NCBI RefSeq assembly: GCF_007990935.1 | Contig: NZ_BJXJ01000013.1 | Span: 1-64,000 of the forward strand | Direction: 5' to 3' | From: Vibrio sagamiensis NBRC 104589 | Lineage (GTDB): Bacteria > Pseudomonadota > Gammaproteobacteria > Enterobacterales > Vibrionaceae | Length of the DNA stretch: 64,000 bases | Part shown: piece after piece, positions 1 through 8,386 of the stretch | Position numbering within the stretch: the first letter of the stretch is position 1 | Layout: each line of letters starts with the position of its first letter | Translations under genes and position numbers: made by a program | The notes under the pieces: generated by a model | The model's database searches: none | Told to the model about the DNA's origin: nothing | Seen by the model: the letters and a program-made list of their open reading frames with translations, nothing else

Positions 1-72
1 CAAGCCCCAATGGGCATAGAGAATCTAACTCTGTTATGCTTGTCATACATTCATCAAACTATAACTTATTGT

Positions 73-663
73 ATGTCGTCAAGCTCGAACACCCATACCT
101 CAACTAGCGGTAATACAACCACGGATGCCATCACTGAACAAGTCACCACATGGCTTGAAGAGGTTGTGATCGGTTTAAACCTATGCCCTTTCGCCGCTAA
201 ACCGCAACGAAATAAACAAATTAAAACGTTTATCAGTCAAGCAAACAAAGAAGAAGCCTTACTAGAAGACATTCTTTTGCAACTGCATGAACTGGATAAC
301 ACAGATCCTGAATCACTCGAAACAACCTTGGTCGTCGTACCGAACATGCTGGAAGATTTTTGGGATTATAATTTGTTCATAGATTGGGTTGAAAGTTTAA
401 TTAAACAGCAAAACTGGGAAGGAGTGTATCAAGTTGCAACTTTTCATCCCAATTATTGTTTTGGTGGCACTGAGCCTGAAGATGCCGAAAACCTAACCAA
501 TCGCTCTCCATACCCTATCTTTCATCTTATTCGTGAAGAAAGTATGGAAAGAGTGCTGAAGCATTACCCAAATCCAGAATCTATCCCAGATACAAACATT
601 GCTCGTGTCTCTGCTCTATCTGAGCAAGAACGTAAAAAGCTTTTCCCTTATTTGTTTAGTTAA
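73..663 (+). CDS. DUF1415 family protein
   Basis: Small cytosolic protein of about 196 residues that I recognise as DUF1415, a family of unknown biochemical function common in gammaproteobacteria. The conserved opening (TTWLEEVVIGLNLCPFA), the VVVPN segment, the FWDYNLFIDWVE segment and the GVYQVATFHPNY stretch are all present. The open frame begins at position 10, but the first 21 codons are not family-like, so I prefer the ATG at 73 (MSSSSNTH). It ends just before a clear hairpin terminator at 694-722. The gene is probably part of the ancestral chromosome, with the btuD-side genes once adjacent on its right. No signal peptide or membrane segment is seen. Confidence 0.85.
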   Translation: MSSSSNTHTSTSGNTTTDAITEQVTTWLEEVVIGLNLCPFAAKPQRNKQIKTFISQANKEEALLEDILLQLHELDNTDPESLETTLVVVPNMLEDFWDYNLFIDWVESLIKQQNWEGVYQVATFHPNYCFGGTEPEDAENLTNRSPYPIFHLIREESMERVLKHYPNPESIPDTNIARVSALSEQERKKLFPYLFS

Positions 664-693
664 AATTTGCTTAACTAAGGTGAATTGGCAATC

Positions 694-722
694 AAAGAGG
701 CGACTAGATCGTCGCCTTCTTT
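694..722 (+). terminator. Rho-independent terminator after DUF1415 gene
   Basis: Stem AAAGAGGCGAC / GTCGCCTTCTTT with a six-base loop lies 30 bases after the DUF1415 stop. The A and T tracts at the base make it usable from both strands, so it may also terminate leftward transcription of the PI-PLC gene. Confidence 0.75.
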
Positions 723-886
723 GAATAGAACACCTTGAGATAACATAGCTTTTGACAAAAAGATGCTTTTATATAACTAAGATAATTCGTCAAAAATAAA
801 GAGCGAATTGCTAATAAATTTTAGCATTGCCCAGTATTATTTCACCTTAACTTAATGAAATTATTGTCAGTAATTTTATTTCTTTA

Positions 887-2110
887 TTATATTTTTGTCA
901 TAAACCCTTTCGGTTTATTTATTAAGCTATCATTATTAGCATTTATAATATCCATGTAACTTCCATATGGGCCTTCTTCTAAACCAATATAGTCACCACT
1001 AATAATACCTGGCGGTAAGTCTTTCACTGTATTAGCTAACTCTTCTGCTCCACGAGTCAAAAGTGGTTTAACACTTTCTGTTCCTTTTCCTGGCATATTG
1101 GTTTGCATAATATTGAGCTTGTTGCCAGACACCGTACTTTCCTGGTGAAATTCTTTCAAGAAATCTACTGTGTCCTTTACATTATTTTTATCAGCCCATT
1201 TAGTATGCGTTTCTTGTTTATAACTGAAATCATCGTCATCTCCAGGAGCTTTCAACATTAACCCAATATTTTTTCCTTTATGTAAAGTATCTGATAACTT
1301 CAATTCAGCAATATTTTTGTCATTATCTTTTTTAATAAGGTGAGAATTCACATCTTCTGTCAATACCTTTTCAAGGAAGTCAGAGCCTCCTTTTTTTAGA
1401 TCAAACTTGAGTAAGTAGATATTATCACTGTCATTTACAGCATGTTGCAGCAAATCCTTAACATGTTTTTCTGCGTCACCTGCGGAGCTAGGACCATGAA
1501 AAAACTCATGCTTTCCACTACTTTTTGATAAAGTAACTCTGATGTCAAAATATGTCGCCCCCGCTTCGGCTTGCTGAACTAAGTTTAGATTTTGTGTTTT
1601 AAACTGACCAGGTACAAGAGAGCCTAGGCTACCTACCCCAGATTCTTTCCTGCTAAACGCAAATGTGCCAGCATCATGAGAGCCCAGCATAGAAAGCTTC
1701 CCTATAGGAGTTTCTGGATTAAGCAAGGAGTGCTTGATGAGTGGGCTGCTATTCACGCCTGTTGATAGATTCTCGCTTATAGCATTAGTTGCTGCTACAC
1801 CGTCACTATTAACAAGGTTGGTAAGCAATGCATCTCTATAAGATTTAGGGCGAACATATAATTGCTCTGATTCAGAGTTTTGTCGAACTACTACAGAGGC
1901 ACCGCCTTCAGATTGAACAACTTTAGCTTCTTTAAATTTAAGTGTTGAGTTTGCCTCAACATCAGTCTTTGATGCTGTTTCTAATGCTTTTGAATCAGTT
2001 AGGATATGTTGTGCCGTTTTTTCACCCAACTTTCCTTCACTTGGCTTTTGTTCAGCTTGAAATGATTGCGTATTAACTGCAGTGCTTTGAATACTGTTTG
2101 GCATGACCAT
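887..2110 (-). CDS. PI-PLC X-domain protein, putative type III effector
   Basis: Protein of about 407 residues. From about residue 130 it has the phosphatidylinositol-specific phospholipase C X-domain signatures: GSHDAGT with the first catalytic His (about 145), FDIRV (about 188-192) and FFHGP with the second His (about 205), followed by LLKFDLKKG. Such domains cleave phosphoinositides or other phosphodiesters. The first 120 residues are polar, Ser/Thr/Lys/Glu-rich and lack a signal peptide, as in many type III effectors. The ATG at 2110 is chosen because AAGGAAAG lies six bases upstream; the frame could also start at a TTG at 2200. A decayed copy of its N-terminal third at 3319-3532 sits divergently beside a chaperone-like gene, which supports an effector role. 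The PI-PLC assignment is firm; secretion by a type III system is inference. Confidence 0.8.
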   Translation of the reverse strand: MVMPNSIQSTAVNTQSFQAEQKPSEGKLGEKTAQHILTDSKALETASKTDVEANSTLKFKEAKVVQSEGGASVVVRQNSESEQLYVRPKSYRDALLTNLVNSDGVAATNAISENLSTGVNSSPLIKHSLLNPETPIGKLSMLGSHDAGTFAFSRKESGVGSLGSLVPGQFKTQNLNLVQQAEAGATYFDIRVTLSKSSGKHEFFHGPSSAGDAEKHVKDLLQHAVNDSDNIYLLKFDLKKGGSDFLEKVLTEDVNSHLIKKDNDKNIAELKLSDTLHKGKNIGLMLKAPGDDDDFSYKQETHTKWADKNNVKDTVDFLKEFHQESTVSGNKLNIMQTNMPGKGTESVKPLLTRGAEELANTVKDLPPGIISGDYIGLEEGPYGSYMDIINANNDSLINKPKGFMTKI

Positions 2111-2497
2111 ATTACTTTCCTTTATTAACAATTTTGTTATCTTACGAAAGTAATCATGCTGTAAAATATCAATATTAATCGTAATTATGTAGATTATCAA
2201 AATTGGTGTTTATAAAAATAAAATTTTTCTGCCAATAATGATAGAGTATACGTCAATATATAATGGGTATATTCAAAGATCCTCGTCCTCGGTAGTCGTA
2301 ACCTCAAGATACAGTATTCAGCGAGATGACCTTAGCACTCAGGTCGCTCGCCCTTTGGGGCATATCACTTAATTGTGTGGCATTTCATTCAATTAAATGC
2401 TCACAGGTAAATTTCTGAGCAAATAGAACTCCTCCTATTGGGCTTCACAGGTCGGTTTGCTATTATGACGTTCTTAATTGATTCCTTGGAAAGTACA
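2111..2497. other. AT-rich divergent intergenic region
   Basis: Spacer between the divergent PI-PLC and MazG-like genes. It must hold both promoters but no convincing -35/-10 pair stands out. It contains one copy of a dispersed repeat core (GTAACCTCAAGATAC at 2298-2312). The final part, from about 2425, is duplicated in degraded form at about 7315. Confidence 0.5.
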
Positions 2498-3073
2498 ATG
2501 CAACTGTCAAAGCTCACTCAAGACATTTTTGATCACCTATACCGTGACATCACTGAATTCCGTAGTACATTCGATCTGCCTGTTGATGATCCAGCTAGTC
2601 TCGATGCTCAAGCAGACACACTGCATACATCACTCGCGATTGAAGAACTGACTGAACTTGCCGAAGCTGGCTGCAAAACAGAGCAAGCCGACGCCATTAT
2701 TGACAGTGTGTACGTTCTAATGGGCCGCTTAGTCCACCTCGGACACAGCCAAGTCTCAGATAACTTAGCAATCAGCTACCTAATTGATCTATTACTGAAT
2801 GTTGCAGTCAACCGTGGCATCAATTTTATCCCTTGTTGGGACGAAGTACACTCCAGCAATATGAGCAAAGTATGTCGCAATGAGAAAGAGTACACGGAAA
2901 CAGAACAGTTTTACGCTGACCAAGGCATCAAGCTTATGTCAGTACCAAAAGGTGAATACATCATTGCCAAGTGTGCCGAAGATTTTGTTGCAGAGGGTAA
3001 AACGGTTCGTAAAGGGAAAGTCCTAAAGTCCGTTTACTATCGACCCGCTGACCTTAAGCCATTAACGCAGTAA
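2498..3073 (+). CDS. MazG-like nucleoside triphosphate pyrophosphohydrolase
   Basis: About 191 residues with an all-helical MazG/HisE-like character: LHTSLAIEELTELAEAG followed by TEQADAIIDSVYVLMG gives the EExxE...ExxD-type acidic pairs that bind Mg2+ in this superfamily (here ExxE then D/D). Such enzymes hydrolyse NTPs to NMP and PPi and often act in nucleotide-pool cleansing. A C-terminal extension with many lysines (KCAEDFVAEGKTVRKGK) is family-typical of cyanophage/Vibrio MazG-like proteins. I chose the ATG at 2498 because GGAAAG lies five bases upstream; the longer frame from 2438 has no ribosome site. A strong bidirectional terminator follows. A deleted, frame-broken copy lies at 7322-7524. 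Substrate is not predictable. Confidence 0.7.
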   Translation: MQLSKLTQDIFDHLYRDITEFRSTFDLPVDDPASLDAQADTLHTSLAIEELTELAEAGCKTEQADAIIDSVYVLMGRLVHLGHSQVSDNLAISYLIDLLLNVAVNRGINFIPCWDEVHSSNMSKVCRNEKEYTETEQFYADQGIKLMSVPKGEYIIAKCAEDFVAEGKTVRKGKVLKSVYYRPADLKPLTQ

Positions 3074-3109
3074 TCAAAATAACGATCCTAGTAAAAACAG
3101 TATCGGTAA

Positions 3110-3142
3110 AACAGAAACGACAGACTCTGGGTCGTTTCTGTT
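3110..3142. terminator. Bidirectional terminator between MazG-like gene and btuD tail copy
   Basis: Perfect 12-bp stem AACAGAAACGAC / GTCGTTTCTGTT with a nine-base loop. A degraded version of the same hairpin is found at about 7560-7592 before intact btuD, showing that the terminator was part of the duplicated unit. Confidence 0.75.
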
Positions 3143-3169
3143 ATTAATGTATCTCCGCTTACACCCTAA

Positions 3170-3265
3170 CTAATCAAACAATAACAGCTGGCGATCATCT
3201 AACTGCACTTTTCTTACCTCAGTATTAAAAGCACTGCTGAGCCACTCAGGCGTCATCACTTGTTC
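3170..3265 (-). pseudogene. Duplicate of the btuD 3' end
   Basis: These bases match the last ~32 codons of intact btuD (7619-7714) at high identity, including the same stop and the encoded tail ending [14 protein letters not shown]. The copy ends abruptly inside btuD and is joined to a CTGTTT repeat and then to PI-PLC sequence. It is a fragment without a start and is not expected to be functional. Confidence 0.85.
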
Positions 3266-3318
3266 TGTTTCTGTTTCTGTTTCTGTTTCTGTTTCTGTTT
3301 CTGTTTCTGTTTCTGTTT
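3265..3318. repeat. Hexanucleotide microsatellite (CTGTTT)9
   Basis: Nine perfect tandem CTGTTT units sit exactly at the junction between the btuD tail fragment and the PI-PLC fragment. Intact btuD has only CTGTCT at the equivalent place, so the array expanded at the novel joint of the duplication. Confidence 0.95.
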
Positions 3319-3532
3319 AGAGTTTTAACCAATAAATGCAGAAGCACCACCGACCGATTGAATTACATAGGTTTGCTTGGATTTAAGCGCTCAAGTTGAT
3401 TCGACATCAGTCTCCGATGTTTGGAATCCAGTCGAGATATGTTACATGGTTTTGTCACCAACTTTACCTTCACTAGACGTTTGTGCATTTTGAATTAACC
3501 AATCTACTTTGGATACTATTTGGCATGACCAT
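3319..3532 (-). pseudogene. Decayed N-terminal copy of the PI-PLC gene
   Basis: Aligns with 1874-2110 of the intact PI-PLC gene: shared blocks include AACATCAGTCT (here GACATCAGTCT), the ACTTTACCTTCACT region and the start-site block TGGCATGACCATAT. Similarity continues upstream to about 3640 through the promoter region. Small indels and stops break the frame, and the C-terminal catalytic part is missing. It lies divergently from the chaperone-like gene at 3726, so this copy probably preserves the ancestral effector-chaperone spacing. Confidence 0.85.
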
Positions 3533-3725
3533 ATGAATTTTCTTCTATCGCTTAACGATTTTGTTCAGTGTAAGAGAGTAAACATGCTGGAGGCATCAAC
3601 ATTAACCTTAATTATCAAAAAAAAATATCTGATATATAAAAAAACTAACCAATATTGACATTCATTAATTGACATAAATATTACTAGTTAAATTATTTAA
3701 AAGTTCAATATATTGGAATAGTGAA

Positions 3726-4160
3726 GTGAATAAGCAATACATAAAAGCCATTGAGATGCTTTGTTTAAAGCTCGACTTAGATACACCACAAAACATAGAT
3801 GAAATTACAAGCTTAAAGGTTGGAGAGCAAGAATGTCACATTACAGAGCACCCAAGTGGTAGATTGTTAATGTTCTCAAATATAAATAACCTCAACATGG
3901 ACAAGGCGCAGAATTTTCTTGAGATGAATATCTTTAGCCAAGAAGAGCAAAAGCCAGTAATAGGAATTGATAAGGACACTGGTGAGTTCATCCTCTGGAA
4001 TCAACAACCACTTGTACAAGCGGAAGGAGATAGCTTGTACCATCAACTTGATATACTTAGCTCACATTACGATCTTTTAGTTGAGTCCAATGAGCCATCA
4101 AATTCACCAACAAACGATGAAAATTCATTGTATTTTGATCCTTTGGCTCTGAAAGTTTAA
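3726..4160 (+). CDS. Putative type III secretion chaperone (CesT/SycE-like)
   Basis: Acidic protein of 144 residues without signal peptide, starting at a GTG. The order helix (NKQYIKAIEMLCLKLDL), strand-rich core (VGEQECHITEHPSGRLLMFSNI), a helix with MNIFS near residue 70, strands (PVIGIDKDTGEFILWNQQPL) and a final amphipathic helix (LYHQLDILSSHYDLLV) is the usual class I T3S chaperone layout, and size and charge fit. It is divergent from the decayed PI-PLC copy, so its client may be the PI-PLC protein. No database search was possible, so the family assignment rests on pattern and context. A weak GGAATAG ribosome site precedes the GTG. Confidence 0.5.
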   Translation: MNKQYIKAIEMLCLKLDLDTPQNIDEITSLKVGEQECHITEHPSGRLLMFSNINNLNMDKAQNFLEMNIFSQEEQKPVIGIDKDTGEFILWNQQPLVQAEGDSLYHQLDILSSHYDLLVESNEPSNSPTNDENSLYFDPLALKV

Positions 4161-4432
4161 CAATTTAATTAAAAATCGGTAGAGACTTAGAATGCGAGCA
4201 TATACTTCTAAAAAATTGAACTCCAAAAAGGATCTTCAAACTATCATTAAGAAAATAACCTTTACCCTGTTCAAATAAGCAGTAACCCATTAAATTTTAT
4301 CAATTAATAGTTAACCATCAATTCTAACAATAACTTTCAGAAAGTTTATCTACAAATGAGGCGGTCAAATGGGCGCCTCCTAAAACATCGTCAAAACCAA
4401 ACCCGTTAGTCTCCAATATCTATATGATCTAG

Positions 4433-5368
4433 TCATTCGTCTATTGGAGCACTACTAAACCGCTTTCGAAATTCTGTTGGAGTAAGACCGTACTCCCTCA
4501 TAAAGACTTTTCTAAAAGCACTTACATCTTGATATCCAACACCATACGAGATTTCAGAAACTCCCTTTTTGGTGAGTTCAATCAGTTGACACGCATTATG
4601 CAATCGCAACTTTTGTAAATACTGAACAACAGTTAGGTCAATTGATTTGATAAATCGTCTTTGCAGTGTTCTAGGGCTAACAAAGTGACTCTCCGCAATA
4701 TTCTTTACAGAAGAAGGGTTAGCATAATGTTCATCTAAATAATTTTGAACTTTAAGAACCAGCTCATCACCGTGATCTCGCTTTGGTATAAATTGATGGT
4801 AAAACCTCTGTTCACGAAAACCGCTATCAACCACCATTTCTTTGGACAGCCTCAGAGCAATTGTGGGTGATGAAAATAATGAAATTATCTCAAATACCAG
4901 ATCAAGCCATGCCATGCGGCCACCTGCGGTAATGATGTTCCCTTCATTTACAATTATCGCATTGTCGTTGAGCTTTGCTCTAGGAAAGGCGATTTGAAAA
5001 GTTTCACCAAGCCGCCAATGTGTCGTACAAAACTTGTTATCTAGAAAGCCTCCTCTTGCAAGAATAAATGCACCCACACAAGCTGAAGCAAGTATAGCCC
5101 CCTGTTGTTGCATCGTTAAGAGATATTGATTCAAATCCATATTGTGTTGGGTGTAAAAATCATCATTGATACAAGGCGGTAAAACCACAACCTTAGCATA
5201 GCTTTCAATATTAAGCTGCTCCAGCGTCATTATGCTCACATCGAAACTAATAGATACATCCAGCTGTCGACAAATTGTGTTAGCAAGCATCATTGTTTCA
5301 GCAAAACCATGTACCGCTGCCTGACTGGCTGTTGGGTAATTAATGACTTCAATTTTAACTATTTTCAT
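4433..5368 (-). CDS. GlxA-family AraC-type transcriptional regulator
   Basis: About 311 residues in two parts. Residues 1-190 form a DJ-1/PfpI-like domain, with ASACVGAFILARGGFLDNKFCTTHWRLGE as the recognisable nucleophile-elbow and TTHW segments. Residues about 210-305 are a C-terminal AraC double helix-turn-helix (ESHFVSPRTLQRRFIK and VSEISYGVGYQDVSAFRKVF). This is the GlxA layout. It is divergent from the isochorismatase-hydrolase gene with 111 bases between them, so regulation of that gene is likely but inferred. The inducer is unknown. Confidence 0.9.
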   Translation of the reverse strand: MKIVKIEVINYPTASQAAVHGFAETMMLANTICRQLDVSISFDVSIMTLEQLNIESYAKVVVLPPCINDDFYTQHNMDLNQYLLTMQQQGAILASACVGAFILARGGFLDNKFCTTHWRLGETFQIAFPRAKLNDNAIIVNEGNIITAGGRMAWLDLVFEIISLFSSPTIALRLSKEMVVDSGFREQRFYHQFIPKRDHGDELVLKVQNYLDEHYANPSSVKNIAESHFVSPRTLQRRFIKSIDLTVVQYLQKLRLHNACQLIELTKKGVSEISYGVGYQDVSAFRKVFMREYGLTPTEFRKRFSSAPIDE

Positions 5369-5479
5369 TTTAATTACATTGTCGCATTTAACTTCTTATG
5401 TGTCATTTTAGCCTCTCGTATCAAAAGTGTAAATTCAACATAATGAACTCATCAAAACGAGACATTCAAAGGAAACATC

Positions 5480-6004
5480 ATGACTAAACAAGCGCTAATC
5501 GTAATTGACATCCAAAATGACTATTTTTCTGATGGTAAATATCCTCTTTATCAACCTGAAATTACAACTGAAAAAACGCTAAAAGCTATGGCTATTGCGA
5601 ATTCAAAGAACATTCCAATTATTCACATTCAGCATCTAGTGTCACCGGAACTTGGTGAAGGTTTATTCTTCTACGATAATTCAGAAGGTGCTGAAGTTCA
5701 TAAAGACATCATGGCAGCAGCTCCAACCTCACCAGTTGTTGTTAAACGTCACGCTGATTGTTTTGAAAAAACGAATCTAGAAGAACTACTTCAGAGCATG
5801 GGAGTAGAGGAGATTTTATTAACGGGAATGATGACCCATAACTGTGTGACACACACTGCACTATCTCCAGCTGCAGCAAAATACAATCCAAAAGTCATTG
5901 AAGAGTGTTGCTGTACCATTGACCCTATTGCTCATGCGTTGGCTGTAGATTCTATGCAAGTTCGCGGTATCGCAATGGTGAATATCGAAAACGCTTTTGC
6001 ATAA
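5480..6004 (+). CDS. Isochorismatase-family cysteine hydrolase
   Basis: Protein of 174 residues with the family signatures ALIVIDIQNDYF (catalytic Asp near residue 10), a conserved Lys (VVKRHADCF), and LTGMMTHNCVTHTAL containing the catalytic Cys near residue 119. Members hydrolyse isochorismate, nicotinamide, or N-carbamoyl compounds; the exact substrate cannot be told. AAAGGAAA precedes the ATG. It pairs divergently with a GlxA-type regulator, a frequent arrangement. No signal peptide, so cytosolic. Confidence 0.9.
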   Translation: MTKQALIVIDIQNDYFSDGKYPLYQPEITTEKTLKAMAIANSKNIPIIHIQHLVSPELGEGLFFYDNSEGAEVHKDIMAAAPTSPVVVKRHADCFEKTNLEELLQSMGVEEILLTGMMTHNCVTHTALSPAAAKYNPKVIEECCCTIDPIAHALAVDSMQVRGIAMVNIENAFA

Positions 6005-6296
6005 ATTAAAAAATAAATCTACGAGATAAACTTTTAACATGGTGCCAATCACAAGTTGATTGGCATTCTCTAGTTTTAGGCTGAGTTAACTCAAAATACG
6101 CTCACGAAACATTTTCAATTTTATCACAATATTTTTCCACCTCTAAAACACTATCCTATGATAATTGATTATCAAACTAAATTTGACAATTAATCAATTC
6201 GAACCTTGTTTTTCTTATACCAATAACTCTATAAAATATCGTTATCTAAATGAGACAGCCAAATAGGTTGTATTGATTAACCATAAGGAAAGTTAT

Positions 6297-6587
6297 ATGA
6301 GTAAATTAACGATTGTCGCTAACATCGTTGCAAATGAAGATAAAATTGAGTTAGTTAAATCAGAGCTCATAAAGTTAATAGATATCACCCGCAATGAAGA
6401 GGGATGTATAAACTACGATCTTCATCAAGATCATAACAACCCAGCACATTTTATGTTTTACGAGAATTGGGTATCTCGCGAGCTTTGGCAAGTACATATG
6501 GGAAATAAACACCTTTCTGAATATATCTCTGCAACGGAAGGTGCTGTAGCAAGTTTCACACTGAATGAAATGACACAAATCGCTTAA
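6297..6587 (+). CDS. Antibiotic biosynthesis monooxygenase (ABM) domain protein
   Basis: About 96 residues with the ABM ferredoxin-like fold pattern: LTIVANIVANEDKIELVKSELIKLIDITRNEEGCINYDLHQD, then FMFYENWVSRELWQVHMGNKHLSEY. YgiN/LsrG-like members act as cofactor-free quinol monooxygenases or detoxify small metabolites. ATG at 6297 is preceded by AAGGAAAG at the right distance, and the eight codons upstream in frame are not family-like. It stands alone downstream of the isochorismatase gene with its own upstream region; a palindromic terminator follows. Confidence 0.85.
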   Translation: MSKLTIVANIVANEDKIELVKSELIKLIDITRNEEGCINYDLHQDHNNPAHFMFYENWVSRELWQVHMGNKHLSEYISATEGAVASFTLNEMTQIA

Positions 6588-6641
6588 GCGTCTCCAAGAG
6601 GCTTATTTAAAAAGTGCTTAATTCACTGAAGGTATCTGTAA

Positions 6642-6665
6642 TTGAGTTTATTTTAAATAAACTCA
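6642..6665. terminator. AT-rich bidirectional terminator
   Basis: Arms TTGAGTTTA / TAAACTCAA around a TTTTAAA loop lie between the converging ABM and tautomerase genes, with A/T tracts on both sides. Confidence 0.55.
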
Positions 6666-6741
6666 AAATTAAATGCGCTCACTATATTTAAAATTACTAA
6701 TAAGATATAGGTAGATCTAAAAAGCATTGATTCTTTACATT

Positions 6742-7077
6742 TTAAACTATTTGTTTTGTGTAACTGTTCCTATCTATATCAACAACCTCTACGGTTAAAG
6801 ACGCATTAACTAAATGAATTGATCTCAACTTTGAGATAACACTATTAGATAAAAGTAGCTTTTCTTGTGCACTACGACCAGAAAGAATACGCAAGGTTAC
6901 GTGAACAAAGTTCTCTTCCAATGAACCTGTTTGATAATGTTCATACGCAATACTTCTAACTTTGATATCACTGCCATCAGGCTCAAATATATTTGATTCT
7001 AAAGCACCTTGAAACACTTTCTGGTTCACGTTTTTCGAGTCGATAGATGATGAATGTTCGACAATACAATGTGGCAA
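6742..7077 (-). CDS. 5-carboxymethyl-2-hydroxymuconate isomerase family protein
   Basis: About 111 residues starting with TTG, then Pro at position 2 (MPHCIVEHSSSI), the hallmark of the CHMI/4-oxalocrotonate tautomerase superfamily in which Pro1 is the catalytic base after removal of Met. HVTLRILSGRSAQEKLLLSNSVISKL matches the middle of CHMI (HpaF). A strong GGAG lies eight bases before the TTG. HpaF acts in homoprotocatechuate breakdown, but no other hpa gene is here, so a stand-alone tautomerase role is equally possible. Confidence 0.85.
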   Translation of the reverse strand: MPHCIVEHSSSIDSKNVNQKVFQGALESNIFEPDGSDIKVRSIAYEHYQTGSLEENFVHVTLRILSGRSAQEKLLLSNSVISKLRSIHLVNASLTVEVVDIDRNSYTKQIV

Positions 7078-7321
7078 AATCTACTCCTTAGATACAATAG
7101 ACTCTATGGTTTCCGCTGTTTCAGGACTGCTATATTTCTATCATTGTTAGCCTAGTATTTGCAAGTTATAAACCGCTGTTTAGACTCACTTTCTTACTAC
7201 AGCAATCATAGCCACTCCTATTATCCTCTGAATTACTTTGTGAGGTTTATCCAAACTCTAGCTAATATATTTTTCTATAAGATGGCTTTCAACTGAAAGG
7301 CTCTAAATAAATGGAATTCTA

Positions 7322-7524
7322 TCTATTGGGCTTTACAGGTCGGTTTGTTATTATGATGGTCTAATCGATCATTGTAAAATAGAATGCAACTGTAAAAGGT
7401 CATTCATGGCATTATTGCCAAATGTGCGGAAGATTTTTTTGAAGAAGGCAAAGCGGCTTGCAAAAGAAAAGTACTAAAATCCACTTACTATCGTCTAACA
7501 AACCTTAAGCCATTATCGCAATAA
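7322..7524 (+). pseudogene. Decayed copy of the MazG-like gene
   Basis: The 5' part (TATTGGGCTTTACAGGTCGG onward) matches 2430-2520 and the 3' part (CATTATTGCCAAATGTGCGG to the stop) matches about 2955-3073. About 430 bases of the middle are deleted and stops break the frame. Similarity continues into the terminator and btuD tail. It is the partner of the intact copy at 2498-3073. Confidence 0.85.
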
Positions 7525-7618
7525 TTTTTACAACGGTTTAAATAAAGCAGTATTGGTAAAACAAACCGACTAACTCTGAGTCGTTTCTGTTATTCATGTA
7601 TACCCGCTTGCACTCCAC

Positions 7619-8386
7619 CTAATCAAACAATAATAGCTGACGATCATCTAGCTGTACTTTTCTTACTTCGGTATTAAAAGCACTGCCAAGCCACTTTGGC
7701 GTCATCACTTGTTCTGTCTCTGCATAGATTTGTAGTATCCCATTACTCAGTAGTGCGACTTTATCAGCATGATTTAAGGTTCTATTGAGATCATGATTGG
7801 CTACGATCACCGTGATCCCTTGACTTATAACTGCATCAATTAATCGATAAAGAGAATGATCTTGAGCAATATCTAGCGAGGCTGCTGGTTCATCGAGCAA
7901 CAGTAATTTAGCATTAGGGTTAATAGTGCGCCAAACCTGCAAACAGACACCTGCAAGTCGAACTCTTTGCCACTCTCCTCCAGATAAAGCTTGAATGCTT
8001 TGATGCAGCTTGTCTCGCAATTGAACCAAATTTAACACCGTATCTACTGCTTCAATAATGGTGCTGTCAGTGAGATCAAGCCCATTAGGTAAAGAAAGAG
8101 CAAGGTATTGAAAGACATCAATATTAAAAGCAGGTTTCGATTGTTGCGATAGAAAACCACGCAGACAAGCTTGCTCACCTAAGGCTAAAGACAGTACATC
8201 GACTTCGTTAATCAGGACGGATCCAGTCACTTTTGTACTTTGACCCAACACTCCTGCAATAGCGGATAACAACGTACTTTTCCCTGAACCATTAGGGCCA
8301 ATCACATGGATCAACTCACCTGCTTTGCATGTAAAAGAAGTCGGAAACAAACGGCGATCAACCGAGATATTATTAATGTTGATCAT
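7619..8386 (-). CDS. btuD: Vitamin B12 ABC transporter ATPase BtuD
   Basis: ABC ATPase of 255 residues energising B12 import with BtuC and periplasmic BtuF. Walker [10 protein letters not shown] (about 30-38), Q-loop FLSQQ, signature [12 protein letters not shown], Walker [13 protein letters not shown] and switch His (VIVANHDL) are all intact. It overlaps the end of btuC by 14 bases, so the two are translationally coupled. Its 3' end was copied to 3170-3265. No cobalamin riboswitch is visible upstream of btuC. E. coli BtuD is of similar length (249). Confidence 0.95.
   Translation of the reverse strand: MININNISVDRRLFPTSFTCKAGELIHVIGPNGSGKSTLLSAIAGVLGQSTKVTGSVLINEVDVLSLALGEQACLRGFLSQQSKPAFNIDVFQYLALSLPNGLDLTDSTIIEAVDTVLNLVQLRDKLHQSIQALSGGEWQRVRLAGVCLQVWRTINPNAKLLLLDEPAASLDIAQDHSLYRLIDAVISQGITVIVANHDLNRTLNHADKVALLSNGILQIYAETEQVMTPKWLGSAFNTEVRKVQLDDRQLLLFD

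Noticed and set aside
3265..3318. Repeat array as CRISPR
   Set aside because: Six-base units without spacers; a microsatellite.
4358..4379. GAGGCG / CGCCTC hairpin after the chaperone-like gene as terminator
   Set aside because: No T-run on either strand and a ten-base loop; too weak to claim.
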